A stretch of DNA of 64,000 bases, taken from Nocardia niwae NBRC 108934 = DSM 45340 (lineage in GTDB: Bacteria; Actinomycetota; Actinomycetes; Mycobacteriales; Mycobacteriaceae). Position 1 is the first letter of the stretch. Each line of letters starts with the position of its first letter. The stretch spans positions 51,526 to 115,525 of the forward strand of contig NZ_BDCK01000029.1 in assembly GCF_001613465.1 (NCBI RefSeq), read 5' to 3'. A program made the translations under genes and the position numbers. Under the pieces are notes generated by a model that was not told where the DNA came from, ran no database searches, and worked only from the letters and a program-made list of their open reading frames with translations. Below are positions 58,905-64,000 of this stretch, piece by piece.

Positions 58905-59801
58905 TCAGTACAGTGCTGCGGCCAGTTTGCGGCGCGCCGCCACGACGAACGGCTCCGCCTGGTCGAACAGCTCGAACAGCTCCAGCAGACGGGTCCGCGC
59001 CTTGGTGCGGTCGTCGCCGGACGTGCGCTTGACCACGCCGATCAGCCGATCGAAGGCCGCCTCCGGACGCTGCTGGAACAGCTCCAGATCGGCGGCGCGG
59101 ATCGCGGCGTCGACATTCGACGGGTCGGCGTCGGCATCCGCGACGGCCGACTCCGGCAGGTCCTGGGCCCGAGCGAGGAAGCGGAGCTGGCGCAACGCGC
59201 CCTTGGCCTCCTCGTTCGCGGGCTCGGCGTCGAGGATCGCTTGGTAGGCCGCCTCGGCGCCGGCCAGGTCACCCTGCTCGAGCGCCGCCTCGGCCGCCGC
59301 GAAACGCGGATCCTCGGCCGGCTCCTGCGGCTGCCCGCCACCTTCGAGCTTGCCGGCCACGGCGTCGACCACCGCGTTCAACCACTGCCGCACCTGCGGC
59401 TCGGGCTGGGCGCCTTCGAAATCGGCCAGCGGCTGTCCGGCCGCGATCGCGATCACCGTCGGGATGCCCTGCACCCGCAGCGCCTGCGCGATCCGCATAT
59501 TGGCCTCGGCCTCGACCGTGGCCAGGTCCCAGGCGCCGCCGTCGGCGGCCACCAGACGCTCCAGCGTCCGAACCAGTTCGACGCTGCCCGGGCTGCGCTG
59601 CGAGTACAGCACCACCACCACGGGCACCTGCATGGACCGGCGCAGGACCTTGGTCTCGAAATCGGCTTCGGACACCGCATGGTCGCCACCGGCCGCAGCA
59701 CCCGCGCCTCCCGCGGGCTGCTTCAGGCTGGACAGATCCACCGCACCGGACATGGCGGCGGCGACAGCGGGCGAAGGACGGCGTGCGGCTGGTCGATTCA
59801 C
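58905..59801 (-). CDS. CnoX/YbbN-like thioredoxin-TPR protein (Rv1324 homologue)
   Basis: 298 residues. A thioredoxin fold (about 40-150) includes VPVVVVLYSQRSPGSVELV, where the usual WCGPC is replaced by YSQRSPGS, so both redox cysteines are absent, and the cis-Pro loop VQGIPTVIAI. Tetratricopeptide-like helices follow: RFAAAEAALEQGDLAGAEAAYQAIL and LFQQRPEAAFDRLIG. Homologues act as chaperone-like holdases and hand clients to GroEL. Position matches Rv1324. It starts at a GTG. Confidence 0.9.
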   Translation of the reverse strand: MNRPAARRPSPAVAAAMSGAVDLSSLKQPAGGAGAAAGGDHAVSEADFETKVLRRSMQVPVVVVLYSQRSPGSVELVRTLERLVAADGGAWDLATVEAEANMRIAQALRVQGIPTVIAIAAGQPLADFEGAQPEPQVRQWLNAVVDAVAGKLEGGGQPQEPAEDPRFAAAEAALEQGDLAGAEAAYQAILDAEPANEEAKGALRQLRFLARAQDLPESAVADADADPSNVDAAIRAADLELFQQRPEAAFDRLIGVVKRTSGDDRTKARTRLLELFELFDQAEPFVVAARRKLAAALY

Positions 59802-59814
59802 GACTTCCAGTTTG

Positions 59815-60183
59815 TCACGAGGTGGCGGATACGGGTGCCCCGGACTCGGCCGAACCGGCGTTGCTCAGCTCACCCAACTGCCCCGAACGCACCGCCCACA
59901 CTTCGAACAGCACCGTGCAGAACGGCGGGATGCTCGACAGCAGCGCGAGCACGGCGGTCTTGGCATTCCAGCCCAGCTCACGCGCCGCCACGATCGCGGT
60001 GATCACGAACAGCACGAACACGATGCCGTGCGTCATGCCGAACACCTTGACCGGCCACAGCACCGGTTCGGGAATCCGCTTGAACACCATGCCGACGATC
60101 AGCAGCACCCAGGAGATCGCCTCGAGCACCGCGACGAAACGAAACCGCTTGGCCACCGTGCTCAGGTCGAAGACATTGCCCAT
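59815..60183 (-). CDS. Second DUF3817 membrane protein
   Basis: 122 residues from MGNVFDLSTVAKRFRFVAVL. Three membrane helices; AISWVLLIVGMVFKR, KVFGMTHGIVFVLFVITAIVAA (with the family HG) and LALLSSIPPFCTVLFEVWAV follow the same plan as the gene at 35499-35864. It ends 13 bases before the thioredoxin-like gene start on the same strand and probably shares a transcript with it. Function unknown. Confidence 0.88.
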   Translation of the reverse strand: MGNVFDLSTVAKRFRFVAVLEAISWVLLIVGMVFKRIPEPVLWPVKVFGMTHGIVFVLFVITAIVAARELGWNAKTAVLALLSSIPPFCTVLFEVWAVRSGQLGELSNAGSAESGAPVSATS

Positions 60184-60229
60184 GCGCCCCATTCTGCCGG
60201 ATGCACTACACACTGTCGTAGTGAGATGT

Positions 60230-60318
60230 GTCTAATTTGCGGCGCCTGCGGCGCCGCGTGTTCGCATGCTCGGTCTCGCTTCGCTCGAAATCGGGGGCTG
60301 AGGTGCGCTGGGCACGTC
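60230..60318 (+). repeat. Dispersed modular intergenic repeat, copy B
   Basis: Blocks in order: TCTAATTT, stem GCGGCGCC-tgc-GGCGCCGC (60239-60257), GTGTTCGC, GCTCGGTCTCGCTTCGCTCG, GGGGGCTGAGGTGCGCTGG and GCACGTC. It lacks the GGCCCCTTTGTG block and the giant hairpin of copy A. It lies upstream of the second DUF3817 gene. Confidence 0.85.
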
Positions 60319-60709
60319 GGCATGCGGACGCGGGAGGAACCGAACCGGTGGCGTTCGCTCGCCGTCGCCAAGCCCTGGCCCACAGGCGAAATCTGCTGTC
60401 CGGCCGCTTGCACCTTCCTCGCCTGAGCGGTGGCCGCGAGAACGAATTCCGGCTGCGGATCGACATCTGCCACTTCGCTCGGAAACTCTGACTGGGCTGA
60501 CGTCCAACGACCAGCGACCGTCTTCCAGGGCGGACCAAACGCCTCGAGCGGTGCGGCAGCCGCCGATACCTCGCCGCGGGCCGGTCGCCGGTCGTTCCGG
60601 CCGAGTCGTGCAGCGACAGCGCGCGGTCTCGCTCCAGCCGGAAACCGCCTCCGAATCGGGCAGGGCCCGCTCTTTCGCCCCGCCTCACGCCCAGCGGCGT
60701 GCGGAACGG

Positions 60710-60741
60710 CCGATGGCCCCCCACATCAGGGCGGCCATCGG
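60710..60741 (-). terminator. Hairpin after the thiolase gene
   Basis: CCGATGGCC (60710-60718) and GGCCATCGG (60733-60741) pair perfectly over 14 bases, about 40 bases beyond the thiolase stop on the minus strand. Confidence 0.6.
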
Positions 60742-60779
60742 TCGGTTGTCCGGAACGGGGCGTGTCACCCCGACGAACG

Positions 60780-61958
60780 TCAGACGCGGACGATCAGTGC
60801 GTCGCCCTGTCCGCCGCCGCCGCACAGCGCGGCCGCGCCGACGCCGCCGCCACGGCGCTTCAGCTCCAGCACCAGGTGCAGCAGGATGCGGGCGCCGGAC
60901 ATGCCCAGCGGGTGGCCGATGGCGATGGCGCCACCGTTGACGTTCACCTTCTCCGGGTCGATACCCAGCTTCCGGGTGGACGCCACGCCGACGGCGGCGA
61001 ACGCCTCGTTGATCTCCACCAGGTCCAGGTCGGCCGGCGAGATGCCCTCGCGCGCGCAGGCTTTGGCGATCGCGTTCGCGGGCTGGTCCTGCAGGGTCGA
61101 GTCCGGGCCCGCGACCACGCCCGCGGCCCCGATCTCGGCGATCCAGCTCAGCCCGAGCGCCTGCGCCTTCTCCTTGCTCATCACCACGACCGCCGCGGCG
61201 CCGTCGGAGATCTGCGACGCGGTGCCCGCGGTGATGGTGCCGTCCTTGCGGAACGCCGGGCGCAGCTTGGCCAGCGACTCCACCGTGGTGTCGGCGCGAA
61301 TGCCCTCGTCCGTGGTCACCAGTACCGGATCGCCCTTGCGCTGCGGCACCGCGACCGGGACCACCTCGTCGTCGAAGACTCCGTTCTTCCACGCCGCCGC
61401 CGCGCGCTGGTGCGAAGCCGCCGCGAACGCGTCCTGATCCTCCCGGCTGATCCGGTCGGTCTCGTTGCGCGCCTCGGTCAGCGCGCCCATGGCCTGATCG
61501 GTGAAGATGTCGTGCAGACCGTCGTAGGCCATGTGATCACGCAGCGCCACATCGCCGTACTTGAAGCCTTCGCGGCTCTTCTCCAGCAGGTGCGGCGCCC
61601 GGCTCATCGACTCCTGACCGCCCGCGACGACGATCTCGTACTCGCCCGCCCGGATCAGCTGATCGGCCAGCGCGATCGCGTTGATGCCCGACAGGCAGAC
61701 CTTGTTCAGCGTCAGCGCGGGCACATCCATCGGGATGCCCGCGGCGACCGCCGCCTGCCGGGCCGGGATCTGCCCCGCTCCCGCGGTGAGCACCTGACCC
61801 ATGATCACGTAGTCGACCTGGTCGGGCGCGACGCCGCCCTTCTCCAGCGCCGCCTTGATCGCGAACCCGCCCAGATCGGAACCGCTGAAGTCCTTCAGAC
61901 CTCCGAGCAGCCTGCCGACCGGGGTACGCGCACCGGAGACGATCACGGAAGTGGTCAC
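60780..61958 (-). CDS. fadA4: Acetyl-CoA acetyltransferase (thiolase), FadA4 homologue
   Basis: 392 residues. The acyl-carrying Cys is in LNKVCLSGINAIALAD (near residue 87), NEAFAAVGVAS near 318, the base His in GHPLGMSGARI near 348 and the second Cys in ALCGGGGQGDA near 378. The short form fits biosynthetic-type thiolases that condense two acetyl-CoA or cleave acetoacetyl-CoA. It lies next to the divergent methylmalonyl-CoA epimerase gene, as Rv1323 does. Confidence 0.95.
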   Translation of the reverse strand: MTTSVIVSGARTPVGRLLGGLKDFSGSDLGGFAIKAALEKGGVAPDQVDYVIMGQVLTAGAGQIPARQAAVAAGIPMDVPALTLNKVCLSGINAIALADQLIRAGEYEIVVAGGQESMSRAPHLLEKSREGFKYGDVALRDHMAYDGLHDIFTDQAMGALTEARNETDRISREDQDAFAAASHQRAAAAWKNGVFDDEVVPVAVPQRKGDPVLVTTDEGIRADTTVESLAKLRPAFRKDGTITAGTASQISDGAAAVVVMSKEKAQALGLSWIAEIGAAGVVAGPDSTLQDQPANAIAKACAREGISPADLDLVEINEAFAAVGVASTRKLGIDPEKVNVNGGAIAIGHPLGMSGARILLHLVLELKRRGGGVGAAALCGGGGQGDALIVRV

Positions 61959-62073
61959 GACGAGCCTCGCATTCGTAGATCGGACCTGCCCGCGCCCGCA
62001 CCGGGCACCGCGAGAGCAGGTGTTCTACTCAACGGTAGCGGGTGCGCCCCGCGCGCCCCGTGCCAGGTCGCGC

Positions 62074-62079
62074 TACGTT
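62074..62079 (+). promoter_or_regulatory. Leaderless -10 box of the epimerase gene
   Basis: TACGTT lies 6 bases before the GTG at 62086. Confidence 0.5.
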
Positions 62080-62085
62080 CGAAGG

Positions 62086-62559
62086 GTGAGCAACGTTATC
62101 GAACAGTCATCTTTCATCCCGGCGGATTACGTGACCGCCGTCGACCACGTCGGCATCGCGGTGCCCGACCTGGACGCCGCGGTCGCCTGGTACGCCGAGA
62201 ACCTCGGCATGGTCGAGACCCACCGCGAGGTCAACGAGGCGCAGGGCGTGCACGAGGCGATGCTGTCGCTGCCCGGCGCTCCCGACCGCGCCACTGCCCT
62301 GCAGTTGCTGGCGCCGCTCAACGCGGAATCGACCATCGCGAAGTTCATCGACCGTAGCGGTCCTGGCTTGCAGCAACTGGCCTACCGGGTGACCGACATC
62401 GAGGCCGTCTCCGCGTACCTGCGCGCCAAGGGCCTGCGTTTGCTGTACGAGGCGCCACGGCACGGAACGGCCGATTCTCGCATCAATTTCATCCACCCGA
62501 AGGATGCTGGAGGTGTGCTGATCGAGTTGGTCGAACCGAACGCGAATGTTACGCACTAG
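62086..62559 (+). CDS. mce: Methylmalonyl-CoA epimerase
   Basis: 157 residues, glyoxalase/vicinal-oxygen-chelate fold in two halves. VTAVDHVGIAVPDLDAAVAWY gives the first metal His, LQQLAYRVTDIEAVSAYL the middle and GGVLIELVEPN the last Glu. It interconverts R- and S-methylmalonyl-CoA in propionate metabolism. The mutase genes are not in the window. The GTG start follows a leaderless -10 box. Position matches Rv1322A. Confidence 0.93.
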   Translation: MSNVIEQSSFIPADYVTAVDHVGIAVPDLDAAVAWYAENLGMVETHREVNEAQGVHEAMLSLPGAPDRATALQLLAPLNAESTIAKFIDRSGPGLQQLAYRVTDIEAVSAYLRAKGLRLLYEAPRHGTADSRINFIHPKDAGGVLIELVEPNANVTH

Positions 62560-62632
62560 TATCGCCGTCAGGCCGGGAAAACTCGTTGGAATGACATTCG
62601 CAGTCGAGTCACCATCGGCTGCCCCCAGGCTG

Positions 62633-62638
62633 TAGTTT
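62633..62638 (+). promoter_or_regulatory. Leaderless -10 box of the DivIVA-like gene
   Basis: TAGTTT lies 7 bases before the ATG at 62646; it supports that ATG over an in-frame TTG at 62637. Confidence 0.45.
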
Positions 62639-62645
62639 GTGTGCC

Positions 62646-63647
62646 ATGTCGTCACCCGAGTCCGATCGCAATCGCTTCGTTGCACTGCCCTTCACCGTTG
62701 TGCGCAAGGGTTATGCGCAAGACGAGGTGCGTAATTACTTCGACCGCTTCGACGCGGAACTGAGAGTCACCGCCACCGACCGCGATGCGGCTGCGGCACA
62801 AGCACGTAACCTCGCGAGCCAGCTGGAAGACGCGCGCGACGAGATCGACGAGCTCCGTAAGGAGGTCGACCGACTCTCGGTGCCGCCGACCACCGCGGAA
62901 GGTATGTCCGACCGCATTTCCCGTATGCTCCGGCTCGCCTCCGACGAGGCGTCCGAGGTCCGTGCCCTGGCCCAGGCCGAGGCTGCGGAGATGGTGTCGA
63001 TCGCCGAGCAGCAGGCCACCGAGATGCGTGGCAAGTACGAGTCGCTGCTCGCGGAGACCAAGGAGAAGCGCGAGGCGCTCGAAATCGAGTTCGAGCAGAC
63101 CCTCGCGAACGCACGCACCGAGTCCGCCAAGATCATCGAGGCCGCCCAGGCCGAGGCCGACCGCATCGCGAAGGAAGCCGACGCGAAGCGCAAGGCTACC
63201 CAGCAGGACTTCGAGGCCACCATGGCCGAGCGTCGCACCAAGCTCACCCGCGCGATGGAGGAGCTGGAAGCCACCAGCCGCGCCGAGGCCGCCCAGCGGA
63301 TCAAGGACGCGACCGACGAGGCCAACCGCCTCATCACCTCCGCCACGCAGACCTCCGAGCGCAAGATCGCGCACGCGAAGGAACTGGCCGAGGAGATGCG
63401 TGTGCTGCGCGGCCGCGTGCTCGCCCAGCTGCTCGGTATCCGCGGTCAGCTCGACTCGGTGCCCGCGATGCTCGCCGCGGTCAACCGGGAGAGCGAATTG
63501 CTGGATGGCGTCCCGGATCAGCGGAAGTCGATCGGCGGCAACACCAAGTCGGTCACCGGTTCCCGGCAGAAGGCGATCCCCGAGGTCGCCACCGAGGACG
63601 ACGACATCGACGCGGACGAGCGCGAGAGCGCCGACATCAGCAACTGA
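62646..63647 (+). CDS. DivIVA-domain coiled-coil protein
   Basis: 333 residues from MSSPESDRNRFVALPF. The N-terminal FTVVRKGYAQDEVRNYFDRF is a DivIVA/Wag31-type lipid-binding domain. A long coiled coil fills about residues 45-270, rich in Ala, Glu, Lys and Arg with regular heptads (AEAAEMVSIAEQQATEM, ARTESAKIIEAAQAEADRI). The end is short and acidic (TEDDDIDADERES). Relatives organise polar growth, septation or cytoskeleton (Wag31, FilP-like). It is probably a structural partner of the apical growth machinery. A perfect terminator follows. Confidence 0.88.
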   Translation: MSSPESDRNRFVALPFTVVRKGYAQDEVRNYFDRFDAELRVTATDRDAAAAQARNLASQLEDARDEIDELRKEVDRLSVPPTTAEGMSDRISRMLRLASDEASEVRALAQAEAAEMVSIAEQQATEMRGKYESLLAETKEKREALEIEFEQTLANARTESAKIIEAAQAEADRIAKEADAKRKATQQDFEATMAERRTKLTRAMEELEATSRAEAAQRIKDATDEANRLITSATQTSERKIAHAKELAEEMRVLRGRVLAQLLGIRGQLDSVPAMLAAVNRESELLDGVPDQRKSIGGNTKSVTGSRQKAIPEVATEDDDIDADERESADISN

Positions 63648-63693
63648 CGTCGGGCCCGACGGCGACAGTAGCGAAATCTCAACAGAATTCACC

Positions 63694-63720
63694 GAAGGCC
63701 GCCCTGCAGGGGCGGCCTTC
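63694..63720 (+). terminator. Perfect 11-bp hairpin after the DivIVA-like gene
   Basis: GAAGGCCGCCC (63694-63704) pairs perfectly with 63710-63720 over a TGCAG loop, followed by the AT-rich CCTAATT, so it resembles a classic intrinsic terminator. Confidence 0.88.
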
Positions 63721-63721
63721 C

Positions 63722-63883
63722 CTAATTCCAGCCGCGTCCGAATTCCCACGGCCTCAACGGCATTCGAGAACGCGCTCGGCACTCACCGAACGGTTCTGCG
63801 CAGGTCATCTCGGGCAGCATCCCGCTCGACAGCACGCCGTCATGGCACAGGACGCGACCACCCGCGACGACGCGGTCCCGCAT
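63722..63883 (-). CDS. Small hypothetical protein at right edge
   Basis: 53 residues starting MRDRVVAGGRVLCHDGVLSS and ending RPWEFGRGWN. GAGGAA lies 6 bases before the ATG, and most codons end in G or C as in the neighbours, both of which favour a real gene. Three cysteines are present (LCHDG, MTCAE, GECRA). Reading can extend to 63970 but with poorer codon bias. It converges on the DivIVA-like gene across the terminator. No family recognised. Confidence 0.5.
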   Translation of the reverse strand: MRDRVVAGGRVLCHDGVLSSGMLPEMTCAEPFGECRARSRMPLRPWEFGRGWN

Positions 63884-64000
63884 TCGGGGTTCCTCGTGCT
63901 CACAGCACAGTGGCCTCCGAAACCACCCCACGCGCTGAATACGCCTATCGCGCGCCGCGACTACTGACACAGCCCACGTTGCCCCGACTGGGCAGGGGGT

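Larger units (their letters stand above)
60184..60779. other. 596-base intergenic region with repeat copy B
   Basis: Repeat copy B occupies 60230-60318 and a hairpin that probably ends the thiolase transcript is at 60710-60741. The stretch between (60319-60709) has no reading frame with the codon bias of the neighbours and no recognised RNA. Confidence 0.65.

Noticed and set aside
60206..60724. Minus-strand open frame of 172 codons in the gap before the thiolase
   Set aside because: It runs through repeat copy B; the same spurious-looking residues (ERSETEH, SVSLRSK) appear wherever the repeat is translated.
1..64000. CRISPR arrays, tRNA or rRNA genes, prophage or insertion sequence genes
   Set aside because: No spaced direct repeats, cloverleaf sequences, transposase or phage motifs were seen on either strand by eye; a tRNA scan could still find something overlooked.

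Overview
This is a 64-kb piece of a high-GC actinobacterial chromosome, most likely from Nocardia or a close relative in the Mycobacteriales. The evidence is the gene content: a hemophore-related secreted protein, DUF5313 and DUF6131 proteins, two F420-type (Ddn-like) nitroreductase-family proteins, an EthA-like monooxygenase, the GlgE maltosyltransferase pathway, and the CysM/CysO/Mec cysteine system. Many genes also start leaderless, with a TAnnnT -10 box 6-7 bases before an ATG or GTG. No tRNA, rRNA, CRISPR array, intact insertion sequence or prophage was seen.

Left part (1-35 kb) is accessory in character. It opens with the end of a Pro/Ala-rich gene and a membrane-anchored partner, possibly the edge of a type VII secretion cluster. 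Then come an OmpR-type two-component system, a hemophore-related protein, a DUF1460 secreted protein, the EthA-like monooxygenase divergent from an AraC-type regulator, and a UvrD-like helicase with a suspicious C-terminal stop. A VIT1-type transporter converges on a small stress operon (two small membrane proteins plus CsbD) with a SigF/SigB-type promoter. Further right are an atypical P450, an XRE regulator next to a broken MAB_1171c-type gene, an OhrR-like regulator, a cation antiporter, a PhoU-like protein, homocysteine methyltransferase, an ECF sigma factor, haloalkane dehalogenase, an HNH lipoprotein, and an MDR dehydrogenase/NTF2 pair with an XRE regulator. A run of TetR, MFS exporter, PadR and FAD monooxygenase follows, then a secreted lipase and an SDR.

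Right part (35-63.6 kb) is a conserved core whose order follows Mycobacterium tuberculosis Rv1343c back to Rv1322A: lprD-like, DUF3817, rdgB, rph, Rv1339-type phosphodiesterase, rhomboid, cysM, cysO, mec, P1 peptidase, DUF2017, clpS, pncB, dinG, glgP divergent from glgE-glgB, CnoX-like thioredoxin, thiolase and methylmalonyl-CoA epimerase. Two differences stand out: murI, expected between the Rv1339 and rhomboid homologues, is missing, and a block (pncA, ridA, doxX, a purine permease) sits near dinG. The ridA reading frame carries an in-frame amber codon.

Non-coding highlights are a modular dispersed repeat in three intergenic gaps (about 37.3, 41.3 and 60.2 kb), whose 8-bp hairpin keeps its geometry while its sequence changes; a 95-nt giant hairpin inside one copy; several palindromic operators next to regulator or target genes; and long intrinsic-terminator hairpins at many gene ends. 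Functions are inferred from sequence motifs and gene order only; no database search was run.
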